A stretch of DNA of 43,648 nt from the NCBI GenBank assembly GCA_030998015.1, contig JARWMV010000120.1, positions 1 through 43,648 on the forward strand. The letters are read 5' to 3'. Source of the DNA: Ceratorhiza oryzae-sativae. Taxonomy: Eukaryota > Basidiomycota > Agaricomycetes > Cantharellales > Ceratobasidiaceae. The position numbers and the translations under genes were made by a program. Positions 8,031-19,003 of the stretch are shown in pieces. The first letter of the stretch is position 1, and every line of letters begins with the position of its first letter. The notes under the pieces were generated by a model. The model was not told where the DNA came from. It made no database searches and worked only from the letters and a program-made list of their open reading frames with translations.

Positions 8031-8742
8031 AATTTATATTTTTTATTTTATTCTTTTTGTGCGTCCTAAATTGCACTCTGACCCGATATAGTTAAGATCG
8101 AATCATTGTCAACCACACGAAAGATGAGGCTGCCCTAGCCTGAAGCATGAGGCCGCATGCTAGTTAACGCTTTATTTTGGGGTTTCCAGACATGAACAAA
8201 AAAAAGTAATAAAACCTCGTTCCTTTTGATGGGAACGACGTAGTAGAGGTTGCTACCGAAGGGAGTTTGGTATTCACAACTCCTATAACCCAAATTTAAC
8301 TTAGGGACCTACGCTACCGTGCTTGGTGGTGGAATCTCCAAGCGCAGTAAGTCTTCCAGGATGGAGATTAATCTTCATCTCTCCCTCCACAGTACTGACA
8401 TAGTCAGTATTGGATAACCCTGGGGAAATTAGCCGTTCGGCAACGTCCTGATGGGTCCCTCAGGACTCCTCCCAACCACGATAAGTCCCCTAGCTGGGCC
8501 GGCTCCTCAAAGTCCATACGGCGGCGGGGTAGTTGCCATAATCTTGCCCCACCGCGCTCTTTGATCGCCCGAAGGGCGGCCTAAGCGCGGTGGCAGGACG
8601 GCAATGGGTGCTGCCCAACCCCGCCCCGCCTTAGTATTCAGGGGGGGGGAAATAAGGCGCGCTGAATCCCGGAAAACATGTTTTCCGGGATTCCTGGTCT
8701 TATCGGAGTCTGTGTCTAAATTTAGGGGCTTGACAATCCCAT
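8031..8742. other. Structured GC-rich non-coding DNA, possible RNA gene fragments
   Basis: After about 70 AT-rich bases comes a stretch with many short stem-like segments and no frame with a recognisable protein. Bases 8346-8440 share blocks (TCTTCCAGGATGGAGATTAA; GGGAAATTAGSCGTTC) with 25186-25243 in the inverted repeat. A GCTTGGTGGTGGAATC block also occurs near 9876. It could be part of an rRNA gene, but the universally conserved rRNA signatures were not found. An F4 hairpin (CTCTTTGATCGCCC) lies near 8558-8590. Confidence 0.35.
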
Positions 8743-8815
8743 CGGGTCCTATCGGAATCGAACCGATATAATCCTAAGTGACGCTTAGGGGCTTTACCTA
8801 TTAAGCTAACAACCC
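8743..8815 (-). tRNA. trnD: tRNA-Asp (GTC)
   Basis: The minus strand folds as a cloverleaf: acceptor GGGTTGT with AGGACCC (one mismatch), D arm GCTT...AAGC, anticodon stem CCTAA/TTAGG with the loop GCGTCAC, and T arm ATCGG/CCGAT with loop TTCGATT. The anticodon GTC reads Asp codons. The base before the anticodon is C instead of the usual T, so decoding is less certain than the fold. Confidence 0.7.
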
Positions 8816-8959
8816 TTATGTTTGAACTTTATACTTTCCTTTTCACCACCGCCCCATCCCTATGTCAAGTTAGCCCGACACAGGCGGCATAGTCCCTGCC
8901 TGCGTAATATTGTACTTGACCCGTAGCCTCTTCCCGTCCTCGCCCCCACAAATTGATGT
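8816..8959. other. Non-coding segment with a paralogue in the inverted repeat
   Basis: Bases 8848-8905 align with 24343-24402 (shared blocks CCCCATYCCTATG and CATAGTYCCTGC). The sequence just before the F1 at 8960 (CCCGTCCTCGCC, then ACAAATTGATGT) also precedes the F1 copies at 29345 and 40789. No protein frame was found. Confidence 0.45.
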
Positions 8960-9131
8960 CCGCCGGCGTTAGAGGGAATCCTAAAGATTCCCTCGTAGAA
9001 AATGACGACCGTTCGTCATTTTCAGCCGGCGGCTAAATATCGATATTATGCCGCGCACTAGCAATCGCAAACGGTTGCGATTGCTCACGTTGGTTGGTGG
9101 GACAAGTCCCACCAGCAACTAACGCGCGCGG
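8960..9131 (-). mobile_element. F1 element, 172-base form
   Basis: It lies between ATTGATGT and GCCTACGCAAAGC. The same two flanks enclose the long form at 29345-29566 and 40789-41010, giving a matched locus with and without the nested 50-base hairpin. Confidence 0.9.
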
Positions 9132-9580
9132 GCCTACGCAAAGCATCACCCCGCTAATCGATACCCCTGCCAAGACGTGCGCTAAAGCGCAGTTCTCTAG
9201 GCAGGGTGTAGATTTGCCTTCGCAAATCATCGATTAGTTGAGCCCTCCGCGCTTAGGCCGCCCTGCGGGCGATCAAAGAGCGCGGAGGGATTTGTAAGGA
9301 GCGTTCAGCGCTTAGGCCGCGCCTAAAGGCGCGATCAAAGAGCGGTGCCCAACTCCTGCCCCCCAAACATGTGCAGCTACGCTGCATTGTTTGAGGGGCA
9401 TACGCCCCCCAATAAGGTAATGGCCCCCCCCCCCCAATACGTTGGCCCGTAGGGCGTGCCTTACAGGCTTGGTAACGCATTGGGAGGCCATTGCCTTGTT
9501 GGGGGTCTACGATAAGTATTCTTATCGTGGTTGGGTCACGGTTGGGGTATAGGGGGTAGGGCCTCACCTGATTCCCAGGC
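9132..9580. repeat. Cluster of F5, F6, F4 and F3 repeats
   Basis: In order: an F5/F6 hairpin (ATCGAT-bounded, 9158-9238), two F4 hairpins (CTTAGGCCGCCCTGCGGGCG and a GCGCCTAAAGGCGC variant, 9250-9345), then F3-type DNA at about 9357-9510 with two nested parts. No gene. Confidence 0.65.
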
Positions 9581-10250
9581 GGGATAGATCAAAGCTGCTC
9601 TCATGCATTATTTTGATCATGATGGAGTTACGCGGTATTGCCCAGCTCCCCGCCTTCGGAAATTGACGTCTGCAAAAAAGTCAGTTGGTCTGACCAGATC
9701 AACTTCCGTCAATTATCCTTCGACTGGGCCCAGTGTACTCTAAATAGGGTTGGAAAGGGAAGGCTCACGTTCGATCGATCGCGGCTCTATTTAACAGATA
9801 TAAGATCATTCACCCAATACCCGCCTTTATTCATAATCCCTAATTTCCCAGTCAGCAGGCTGACTGTGCTACCGCGCTTGGTGGTGGAATCACCACCAAA
9901 TGGCCCCCTTTGCCCGTAACTCCGCGCCCCATAATGGAGAATAACCTCCAACCCGGTAGCCTTTGGTAGATTCAATTTATTAGAAATAGTCTCATCACGG
10001 ATAAAGATAATTTACATTCTGGATATCTCTGATGGTAAAAAGATAAAAAGGCCAGGCAGTAGGTGATTTCCATCCGTTTTTCCTGCTGAACATCTGTGAT
10101 GGTCTGTAAGAAAAATGAACGAAAAATGCATAGGCCGTGCGTGAAGATAAATGTAGAGCTCATCTAAAATTAGTCTGGCCTCTATCTCGGTCAACATCGT
10201 TCCGTGGTTTGCTTCCATGCAAGATTTATAAAATCTTGCTGGACCTGTAT
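9581..10250. other. Structured non-coding DNA, identity unknown
   Basis: Several stems are visible, such as AATTGACG...CGTCAATT around 9660-9712 (also found at 26846-26899 in the inverted repeat) and GTCAGCAGGCTGAC near 9851. The minus strand from 10218 has blocks (GCAAACCACGGAACGATG; GAGATAGAGGCCAGAC) repeated at 19647-19686. No convincing protein. Fragmented rRNA or intron RNA is possible but unproven. Confidence 0.35.
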
Positions 10251-10472
10251 CCGCCGGCGTTAGAGGGAATCCTCAGATGAGGTAGCCTTGACCATGAGTC
10301 TCATGGTCCAGGCTACCTCCCATAAAGATTCCCTCGTAGAAAATGACGACCGTTCGTCATTTTCAGCCGGCGGCTAAATATCGATATTATGCCGCGCACT
10401 AGCAATCGCAAACGGTTGCGATTGCTCACGTTGGTTGGTGGGACAAGTCCCACCAGCAACTAACGCGCGCGG
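10251..10472 (-). mobile_element. F1 element, 222-base form
   Basis: This is the F1 element with 50 extra bases in the loop of the GAGGGAATC hairpin. The extra piece is itself a hairpin (GGTAGCCTGGACCATGAG against CTCATGGTCAAGGCTACC). Confidence 0.9.
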
Positions 10473-10683
10473 GCCCCCGCTCTATCGGCTAAAATCTTAG
10501 GTGTAACCCAAGATTTCAGCCGCCCTGCCTAGAGAACTGCGCTTTAGCGCACGTCTTGGCAGGGGTAATAAAGCGGAGGGTCAACGACCCGTGGGCATTG
10601 TTAACGAGGCCGCGTTCGCGGCGAGCCGCGCGCACGCCAGGGCCGCCTTGGCAAGCCAAGGCGTTCGCAGGCGTGCACGGGTC
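10473..10683. repeat. F2b palindromic element at the left border of the giant inverted repeat
   Basis: The stem GGCCGCCTTGGC/AAGCCAAGGCG lies at 10640-10663. The mirror image of the window end (43648) falls at 10654, inside this stem. Confidence 0.75.
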
Positions 10684-10855
10684 CCGCCGGCGTTAGAGGG
10701 AATCCTAAAGATTCCCTCGTAGAAAATGACGACCGTTCGTCATTTTCAGCCGGCGGCTAAATATCGATATTATGCCGCGCACTAGCAATCGCAAACGGTT
10801 GCGATTGCTCACGTTGGTTGGTGGGACAAGTCCCACCAGCAACTAACGCGCGCGG
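10684..10855 (-). mobile_element. F1 element, 172-base form
   Basis: First F1 copy inside the left arm, between an F2b stem and ACGCTAAACCACGG. Mirror copy at 43447-43618. Confidence 0.9.
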
Positions 10856-11171
10856 ACGCTAAACCACGGTTCGACTCAAGCTTCGGAGCCGTCTGTGTAC
10901 GGCTTAAGCCGCACACAGACGTCTCCTCTACAAGCGTGAAATTGTTGCACGTACGTGCAACAACTTCAGAGTAGTTGACACGAGATAGGGTAGGGGAATT
11001 ACTTTTTTCTTATCAGAATAAAAAAGACAATAAAGTTCATTAAAACAAGGTAATGCCATAGTGTTAAAACTTACCCGATTGTACACCCTGTTCTTATGTC
11101 AGGCAATCGGTTAGAGGTTGTTGGAGCTGACAAGCAATAATTTTTGTATAAAACATACAAATGAAAAAGGT

Positions 11172-11343
11172 CCGCGCGCGTTAGTTGCTGGTGGGACTTG
11201 TCCCACCAACCAACGTGAGCAATCGCAACCGTTTGCGATTGCTAGTGCGCGGCATAATATCGATATTTAGCCGCCGGCTGAAAATGACGAACGGTCGTCA
11301 TTTTCTACGAGGGAATCTTTAGGATTCCCTCTAACGCCGGCGG
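11172..11343 (+). mobile_element. F1 element joined to F2a
   Basis: Part of a composite F1-F2a insert of about 420 bases in HEG-G; F2a follows at 11344-11593. Mirror at 42959-43130. Confidence 0.9.
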
Positions 11344-11593
11344 GACCCGTGCACGCCTGCGAACGCCTTGGCTTAAGCCAAGCAAGCTTGGCTCATATTG
11401 ACCTTAAGGTCAATGTAAGCCAAGGCGGCCCTGGCGTGCGCGCGGCGTCTGATTCCGAGGTACCCTGGAACTGAAAGTTCCAGGGTACCTCGCAATACCT
11501 CGCCGCGAACGCGGCCTCGATAACCATACCCACGGGTCAACAGCATGTATTTATATATAAATACAATGCTGGTTGACCCTAAGCGGGGGTATG
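11344..11593. repeat. F2a element, full form
   Basis: It starts GACCCGTGCACGCC, has the stem GCCTTGGCTT/AAGCCAAGGC around an inner TTGACCTTAAGGTCAA palindrome, then a GGTACCCTGGAACT hairpin, CCGCGAACGCGG, and ends with TATTTATATATAAATA and GCGGGGGTATGA. Similar copies: about 5693-5946, 16182-16431, 25545-25698 (short), 14812-15031 (variant), and their mirrors. Confidence 0.8.
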
Positions 11594-11691
11594 AATAATT
11601 CCTTGTTCAAATCTCAAAATTACATTAGCATTTTTCCCTCTGGGGCCATCATCCCTTTCGGGCCCTTCGGGGCATGTGATGATGAATGGCA

Positions 11692-11804
11692 GTTGACCCC
11701 CCAAACTGATGCAGCTATGCTGCATTGTTTGGGGGGGTAATGGCACTCCCAATACGCTGGCCCGTAGGGCGTGCCTTACAGGCTTGGTAACGCATTGGGA
11801 GGCC
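11692..11804. mobile_element. F3 element, 113-base form
   Basis: Mirror of 42498-42610, which is flanked by CAAC on both sides. Confidence 0.75.
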
Positions 11805-11830
11805 GTTGCTTTTCGCATATGGAGTTCTGG

Positions 11831-12119
11831 CTAGGAGGGGATTTAAGCCAATTTTGTATTTCATCATGGGGTTCATCTCAGTAGCCAACAATTCTTGTAA
11901 CACAGAAATTGAATAAGCGGGTATTATGATTACATAACCCCGCCGGGAGCCGGCGGATACGCGGCCTCCAGTAGCTAGAGGTATTGCGAGGTAGCCTGGA
12001 CCCCCGAGGTTCCAGGCTACCTCGGAATCAAAGTCCTTATGGCCGCGGGTTTGTTTAAGTAACATTTTAACCCGAACTTATCATTTAAGACAGTAACTAA
12101 AAGAGTTACTTCTTCTTTC
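11831..12119 (-). pseudogene. C-terminal piece of a LAGLIDADG_2 HEG, left copy
   Basis: Mirror of 42183-42471. It reads TLLVTVLNDKFGLKCYLNK, then a GC insert, then GYVIIIPAYSISVLQELLAT and MMKYKIGLN. Confidence 0.7.
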
Positions 12120-12739
12120 TAACGCGCTCTTTGATCGCCCGAAGGGCGGCCTGAGCGGGGGGCTCGTCTTGTGGCGCGCATTGCAATCATTGGGGAGCAG
12201 CTGAAAGGGAAGAGAGAGAACTCCTACCCTAACCCTGTCGTCAGCGTGTACAAGTACACGCTGCTAGGGAACCTCTTCCCCTCCGCGCTCTTTGATCGCC
12301 CGCAGGGCGGCCTAAGCGCGGAGGGCTAGAGGATGCCCGTAGACCCCCAATGATGCAATTAGGGGCCACTTAAAATAGCAAAGCTATTTTAGAGGCCCCG
12401 TAATTGCTTCATTTGGGGGGTGGATGCCCCCCAAACAATGCAGCGTAGCTGCACATGTTTGGGGGGCACTAGGGCCCAAAACCACCGTAAAGGTGCATTC
12501 GGTCGTCCCCAGCGCGGCGGGCGTCTGATTCCGAGGTACCCTGGAACTTAAAGTTCCAGGGTACCTCGCAATACCTCGCCGAGAATCGATGATTTGCCCT
12601 GGCAAATCTACATCGATTCTCGAGGGTAATAATAGAGGAGATATTCGAAGAGAAGGTAGCACATTGGCTAACATATTTACAATGTTACAAGCAAAAAGCA
12701 TTATTGTTGTTTTCATCTCTTTTATTTTATTCTCCGCAC

Positions 12740-12907
12740 ATTAATTTACTAAAATAGTATTAAAGCTCACAAATCCTACGATCCACCATGGGTTTGGTAA
12801 AACTATGCTTGTGTATTTAATTACAGGAGTTAAAATTAATTCAAGTAACGCACCGTAGATAGATGTGACTGATTCTAATGTTTCAGCTTCTAAGGGTCTA
12901 TTTAAAC
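12740..12907 (-). pseudogene. Truncated LAGLIDADG_1 fragment, left copy
   Basis: Mirror of 41395-41562; see that entry for the reading. Confidence 0.55.
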
Positions 12908-13291
12908 AATCCGTCGCCGGTGACCCCCAATGATTGCAATGCGCGCCACAAAACTTGTGGCGCCAGCGCGGCCGGCGTCTGATTCCGACGGAATCAGACG
13001 CCGCGCGCACGCCAGGGCCGCCTTGGCTTAAGCCAGGGCGTTCGCAGGCGTGCTCGGGTCAAAAAGCTATTTCTCTAACGCTCTTTGATCGCGCCTTTAG
13101 GCGCGGCCTAAGCGCTGAACGCTCCTTACAAATCCCTCCGCGCTCTTTGATCGCCCGCAGGGCGGCCTAAGCGCGGAGGGCTCAACTAATCGATGATTTG
13201 CGAAGGCAAATCTACACCCTGCCTAGAGAACTGCGCTTTAGCGCACGTCTTGGCAGGGGTATCGATTAGCGGGGTGATGCTTTGCGTAGGC

Positions 13292-13513
13292 CCGCGCGCG
13301 TTAGTTGCTGGTGGGACTTGTCCCACCAACCAACGTGAGCAATCGCAACCGTTTGCGATTGCTAGTGCGCGGCATAATATCGATATTTAGCCGCCGGCTG
13401 AAAATGACGAACGGTCGTCATTTTCTACGAGGGAATCTTTATGGGAGGTAGCCTGGACCATGAGACTCATGGTCAAGGCTACCTCATCTGAGGATTCCCT
13501 CTAACGCCGGCGG
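13292..13513 (+). mobile_element. F1 element, 222-base form
   Basis: Flanks GCTTTGCGTAGGC and ACATCAATTTG. Mirror at 40789-41010. Confidence 0.9.
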
Positions 13514-14039
13514 ACATCAATTTGTAGGGGCGAGGATAGAAGTTAGCAGAGGATATAAATCAAACGCCCGCCTACTGCCCCCCAAACATGTGCAGCTACG
13601 CTGCATTGTTTGAGGGGCATCCTTAGGAGTCCCCTGCCGCCCACGGCCGCTTTAGCGATCTACCGGCAAAAAGTCCTAGGTATAATTAATTGTACCTAGG
13701 CTTTTTGCAGGGGAGTTTACTTCTTCTTTCTAACGCGCTCTTTTATCGCCCGAAGGGCGGCCTAAGCGCTGAGATCTCCTACCCTAACCCTGTCGTCAGC
13801 GTGTACAAGTACACGCTGCTAGGGAACCTCTTCCCCTCCGCGCTCTTTGATCGCCCGCAGGGCGGCCTAAGCGCGGAGGGCTCCCACTAATCGATGATTT
13901 GCGAAGGCAAATCTACACCCTGCCTAGAGAACTGCGCTTTAGCGCACGTCTTGGCAGGGGTATCGATTAGCGGGGGCCTGTAAGGGAAGAGTCCGATTTG
14001 GCGCAAATCGGGGGTCAAGAATCGGTGCTTTGCGAAGGC

Positions 14040-14211
14040 CCGCGCGCGTTAGTTGCTGGTGGGACTTGTCCCACCAACCAACGTGAGCAATCGCAACCGT
14101 TTGCGATTGCTAGTGCGCGGCATAATATCGATATTTAGCCGCCGGCTGAAAATGACGAACGGTCGTCATTTTCTACGAGGGAATCTTTAGGATTCCCTCT
14201 AACGCCGGCGG
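14040..14211 (+). mobile_element. F1 element, 172-base form, at the HEG-F break
   Basis: It cuts HEG-F after SFTFPTEST. Mirror at 40091-40262. Confidence 0.9.
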
Positions 14212-14742
14212 GCGTCGATTCTGTGGGGAAAGTAAATGATTCTGTACAAAGAGTAACTCTTTGACTTGATTTACAAAAACTACCATCGTCGCATAGCCAA
14301 TAAGCTAAAGATATAGGAGTAAGTAGATCACTTACCCGTGCCCGCCTACGATCGCAGCTATAAGCTGCGGCCCTGGCGTGCGCGGGTCATATAACTCATT
14401 AAAGCAAGGTAATGCACAGGTTGTAAATGTGACTCTAGCATAGATTTTACCGGTTCGTTTATCAGGAAGTCGATTACTTGTTTGGGGGGCTGATTGACAG
14501 TAACTTTTAAATAAATCGTAGAGATGGAAAAGATAAGTCTCATGAACAAGTCCCTGTTCGAAGCATAAACACGCATTTACACTTCTTTTTTGTTTTCGAG
14601 CATAAAGGTCTCCCAATAGTAGACCAACCAATATGGCCTTTAAATCAGCAGATAAAGAAAAAAGTGATCGTTCTTCTTTTGTCATAATTTTTCGGCTAAG
14701 AGGAGAAAAAGTGTGAAATTGTGATTTTGTAATATTTCTCAT
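14212..14742 (-). pseudogene. LAGLIDADG_2 homing endonuclease HEG-F, left copy
   Basis: Mirror of 39560-40090, where domains are described. Open from the ATG at 14740-14742 to the GC insert near 14335-14387, and resumed as DLLTPISLAYWLCDDGSF. Confidence 0.8.
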
Positions 14743-15492
14743 TTAAAAATTAAAAAGGTGAAAACACGAGTTATGTTGTTTTGAATACCCTATTTGCCAC
14801 ACAATTTATGACCCGTGCACGCCTGCGAACGCCTTGGCTTAAGCCAAGGCGGCCCTGGCGTGCGCGCGGCGTCTGATTCCTAGGTACCCTGGAACTGAAA
14901 GTTCCAGGGTACCTCGCAATACCTCGCCGCGAACGCGGCCTCGATAACCATACCCACGGGTCGTTGACCCTCCGCTTATCGGCTGAAATCTTGGGTTACA
15001 CCTAAGATTTCAGCCGATAAGCGGGGGTATGATTCAGGCGATTATAGGACTCAAAACTTTCTTCAAATTTTAGGAATCTGACCTAACTTTGGAATCGTCT
15101 ACATCTCTATACGGAGAACAATAGAATCCAAAGGTCCGGTTTCTTCCATATCTGGATAGAAGTAAAGCTCAAATCGACTTCCCGGCTGAGGAGTCCATCA
15201 CTGGAGCCCTCGGAGACAGAAAGACCAATCTTGGAACCCCGGACCTAAAAGTTGGCTTGTCTTCCTAAATGGATATTTATCATTAGGAGACAACTCAGAA
15301 ATAAACTTTTAAAAAAAGTTAGCCTCGTAACTAAGATTAGTTTCAAATAATTTATTTTTAAGGATAAAAACTTGAATTACTATTTCTACCTCGTCTGTGG
15401 TCTTGTTCCAGGAACACGACCGCAGACTTCTGCCCCCCAAACATGTGCAGCTACGCTGCCCGGAGCCTGTGGGCGGCTAAAGCCGCCCACAG

Positions 15493-15741
15493 TCGAGGTT
15501 ATCATTTTCCAGAAACAAACCCGGAGATCCACATAGGATAAGGTATATTTCCATCTGGACCACCATGCAACTGGACCACCATGCAACTGGACCAGTTGAA
15601 ACCATACTCTGGTCTCTCTACTGACCCCCAAACATGTGCAGCTACGCTGCATTGTTTGAGGGGCAGTAGCCCCCCAATAATGTAATCATTGGGGGTCTAC
15701 AGGGACAACATTTGTGAACGCTATTTTCAATTCTTCAGGCA
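15493..15741 (-). pseudogene. LAGLIDADG_1 linker fragment HEG-Z, left copy
   Basis: Mirror of 38561-38809: GLPEELKIAFTNVVPV, an F3 insert, VERPEY, a 16-base tandem duplication and MWISGFVSGK. Confidence 0.55.
15618..15696. mobile_element. F3 element, 79-base form
   Basis: Mirror of 38606-38684; flanked by a GTAG repeat on the other strand. Confidence 0.7.
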
Positions 15742-15836
15742 AACCTTTATTTAGATTGTCCGGATATAAACCCAATAACCCACCAAGGACTTGGAATAGT
15801 TACACTAGAATACTTTACAACAGGCGGTAAGATTAA

Positions 15837-15936
15837 CAATGACCTCCCAATGCGTTACCAAGCCTGTAAGGCCAACGTATTGGGAGGGCCATTACCCCCC
15901 CAAACAATGCAGCATAGCTGCATCAGTTTGGGGGGT
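15837..15936. mobile_element. F3 element, 100-base form
   Basis: Mirror of 38366-38465; flanked by CATTG repeats on the other strand. Confidence 0.8.
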
Positions 15937-16009
15937 CAATGGTAGTTTTCCGTAAATCCCTGTGATAGAGTTTAATGTCTCGGGTTCTAATGGTCTGTTA
16001 AGATAGTTT

Positions 16010-16181
16010 CCGCGCGCGTTAGTTGCTGGTGGGACTTGTCCCACCAACCAACGTGAGCAATCGCAACCGTTTGCGATTGCTAGTGCGCGGCATAATATCG
16101 ATATTTAGCCGCCGGCTGAAAATGACGAACGGTCGTCATTTTCTACGAGGGAATCTTTAGGATTCCCTCTAACGCCGGCGG
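16010..16181 (+). mobile_element. F1 element joined to F2a
   Basis: Composite with F2a at 16182-16431, inside the nad6-linked HEG. Mirror at 38121-38292. Confidence 0.9.
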
Positions 16182-16466
16182 GACCCGTGCACGCCTGCGA
16201 ACGCCTTGGCTTAAGCCAAGCAAGCTTGGCTCATATTGACCTTAAGGTCAATGTAAGCCAAGGCGGCCCTGGCGTGCGCGCGGCGTCTGATTCCGAGGTA
16301 CCCTGGAACTTAAAGTTCCAGGGTACCTCGCAATACCTCGCCGCGAACGCGGCCTCGATATCCATACCCACGGGTCAACAGCATGTATTTATATATAAAT
16401 ACAATGCTGGTTGACCCTAAGCGGGGGTATGAAACAGCTCTCATGAAACCTTCCACAGAAAGATGT

Positions 16467-16638
16467 CCGCGCGCGTTAGTTGCTGGTGGGACTTGTCCCA
16501 CCAACCAACGTGAGCAATCGCAACCGTTTGCGATTGCTAGTGCGCGGCATAATATCGATATTTAGCCGCCGGCTGAAAATGACGAACGGTCGTCATTTTC
16601 TACGAGGGAATCTTTAGGATTCCCTCTAACGCCGGCGG
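16467..16638 (+). mobile_element. F1 element inside the nad6-linked HEG
   Basis: Flanks GATGT and ACAGA, so the element sits at TGT/ACA. Mirror at 37664-37835. Confidence 0.9.
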
Positions 16639-17040
16639 ACAGAACATATCAAAAACAATTAAAAATATAAAGAAACTATTTCTTTTTGAGGTCAATAAAG
16701 GGAATAGTTTAAAATGTTGAACAATAATTTCGAGATCCCTTTTAGAATATACAGCATAATACGCGTCTTTACTTCTTAAAGTGACTGTACCTACCCCAAA
16801 GAATTCTTTTAAACTGACAAGTAGATCATACTCTCTAGCATGCATGTGAAGACAAAATTGGGGTTTTAGTTCGAAACCTAGTTTTCTCCCACTTTTTTTT
16901 GTAATAGTGAAACCAAAATAGCCCTCAGCATCCACTAGACCTGTAACAGCCCAAGGATCTAATTTACCCGAGTAAGAAGATGTATGGTAAGAAGCTCTAT
17001 TACCGGAGTTGAGCCCAAGATTATGTTTAACTGATCTTGT

Positions 17041-17718
17041 TCAATTAAATGAAATAGAGTTTCTGGTTTGGGAGGGGTTAGAAGTTTGATAAGTTTTTTG
17101 GTTATTACTTGATTTTAAATGGACAACTGAAATAGGAGCCAACATCGAAAGCAATAGTATTATACTACATAAAATGAACAATGGGGCTCCATAGGTGTAC
17201 AGTCCGTGGCCCAATGATTCTACTTGTAGGAAACTAAAACTTGAAATGTCCCAAGTATACGGATTTTGGGAAATATTTACATCAGATATTGAAGGAACGG
17301 TTGAACCGTATAGTAATCCATTTAAATAAGTTAATAATTCCAAAGGCAGATTTAATATAGCAACTTTACCGAAGTTCACGGGAATTACTGTGAAAATCTC
17401 ATATGTAAATAGAAAACCTACAGTTAAAGCCAAAGGTAGGTTTTTTGTATACTGACTTCCAATGTCCAGTATGTCAGATAAATTAATATTAATCATCATA
17501 ATTACAAATAGGAAAAGCACAGCTATGGCTCCAATGTAGACTATTATGTATGAAATACCTACAAAGCCCACTCCAAGTAAGATTAGGTAACCTGCGGCGT
17601 TGCAGAAAGCTGAAATTAAGAAAAGTACAGCAATTACAGGGTTTTTAGAAGTAATAACTAAAATACCTGATAAGATAGCTCCAGCGGCTAACACGTCTAA
17701 TAAAAAGTTGTTTATCAT
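17041..17718 (-). CDS. nad6: NADH dehydrogenase subunit 6, left copy
   Basis: Identical to the right-arm copy at 36584-37261. Reverse strand; the ATG is at 17716-17718 and the TGA stop at 17041-17043. The description of the protein is under the right-arm entry. Upstream there are about 50 AT-rich bases and then GC repeats (ACCTCGTCTGTGGTC...). Two identical copies would double the gene dose if the palindrome is real. Confidence 0.95.
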   Translation of the reverse strand: MINNFLLDVLAAGAILSGILVITSKNPVIAVLFLISAFCNAAGYLILLGVGFVGISYIIVYIGAIAVLFLFVIMMININLSDILDIGSQYTKNLPLALTVGFLFTYEIFTVIPVNFGKVAILNLPLELLTYLNGLLYGSTVPSISDVNISQNPYTWDISSFSFLQVESLGHGLYTYGAPLFILCSIILLLSMLAPISVVHLKSSNNQKTYQTSNPSQTRNSISFN

Positions 17719-17894
17719 TTTTTTTTTGTTTAATTGTGCCTATGCTTTCGCATTTCTAAATATTTGTTTTTACCTCGTCTGTGGTCTTGTTCCATGAACA
17801 CGACCGCAGACTTCTGCCCCCCAAACATGTGCAGCTACGCTGCATTGTTTGGAGGGGCCGGAGCCTGTGGGCGGCTAAAGCCGCCCACAGTCGA

Positions 17895-18056
17895 GGCGAA
17901 AAAGGCTGAATCCAGTATTTTATTTTTATACAGGATAGGTTTTCCTTGAAACTTAACCACAATTTGACTAGGGTATTGATGGAACACTTTATTGCACCAG
18001 CTAGCCAGAAGTTTATTTTTGTTTTTATTTGATCTAGCTGAAACCGAGTAATACAA
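17895..18056 (-). other. Unidentified protein fragment, left copy
   Basis: Mirror of 36246-36407 (see there). Confidence 0.3.
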
Positions 18057-19003
18057 ACCGATCGTTTTCAGAAGTTGAGTTACCTCAACAATGAAAACGA
18101 GCTTACGATCGCCGATTCAGCAGCGTACCTAGCAAGGTAAGGAAAATTCAATCCAGAGCCCCAGGACATGTGTTCAAGGGTTCTGGGTGTTATTTTTTTT
18201 TATTACCAGAAGATCCCAGATAGTTGGGCAAAGAGTGCCCGTAGACCCCCAATGATGCAATTAGGGGCCACTTAAAATAGCAAAGCTATTTTAGAGGCCC
18301 CGTAATTGCTTCATTTGGGGGGTGGATGCCCCCCAAACAATGCAGCGTAGCTGCACATGTTTGGGGGGCACTAGGGCCCAAAACCACCCCGGGTAATGGC
18401 ACTCCCAATACGCTGGCCCGTAGGGCGTGCCTTACAGGCTTGGTAACGCATTGGGAGGCCGTTGCCATGCATGATTTTTGACCATGATGCTCAGAAAGGC
18501 GCGGTCTTTGGGGAAAACTCCGAAGGGATACCACTATCCGTAAGAGCGTTTTTACTTCAGCCCCGAAGGGCTCGGTCAAATTTCGTTACCGCACTTTTGC
18601 CCTCACTTCTAACGCTCTTTGATCGCCCGAAGGGCGGCCTAAGCGGGGTACCCAGGTTCTTCCCTTTCAGCTGCTCCCCAATGATTGCAATGCGCGCCAC
18701 AAGACTTGTGGCGCCATTGACCCCCCAAACTGATGCAGCTCGGAATCAGGCTCCTTGACAATTCCTAAGGAATTGTCAAGAAATGGCAGTTTGGGGGTCA
18801 CCTGCGTCTGTGGTCGTGTTCCAGGAACACGGCCGCAGACGGGAAGAAGGAGAACTTAAGTTCCCCTACCCTATCTCGTGTCAACTACTCTGAAGTTGTT
18901 GCACGTACGTGCAACAATTTCACGCTTGTAGAGGAGACGTCTGTGTGCGGCTTAAGCCGTACACAGACGGCTCCGAAGCTTGAGTCGAACCGTGGTTTAG
19001 CGT

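Larger units (their letters stand above)
10994..11641 (-). pseudogene. LAGLIDADG_2 homing endonuclease HEG-G fragment, left copy
   Basis: Mirror of 42661-43308, where the reading is described. On this strand the order is REKNANVILRFEQGIIHT, then F2a plus F1 (11172-11593), then LFHLYVLYKNYCLSAPTTSN and, after a frameshift, VYNRVSFNTMALPCFNELYC. Confidence 0.7.
15747..17040 (-). pseudogene. LAGLIDADG_1 HEG following nad6, left copy
   Basis: Mirror of 37262-38555. It is in frame with nad6 apart from one TGA and is cut by F1 (16467-16638), F2a plus F1 (16010-16431) and F3 (15837-15936). Confidence 0.75.

Noticed and set aside
9033..9230. A 65-residue open frame starting MICEGKSTPCLENC, present five times (also 13193, 24637, 29468 and 40912)
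   Set aside because: It consists only of F5, F6 and F1 hairpin sequence and repeats because the elements repeat. No sign of coding selection.
8031..10250. Large or small subunit rRNA gene
   Set aside because: Some stems and short blocks (GGTAGCGTAG; GACGGGAAGA) recall rRNA, but the sarcin-ricin loop, the decoding site and other universal blocks were not found. Left as unidentified structured DNA.
10875..10965. Group II intron domain V, from GAGCCGTCTGTGTACGG
   Set aside because: The sequence is part of the F7 palindrome; no AGC/GTTC-type domain V fold and no reverse transcriptase was found.
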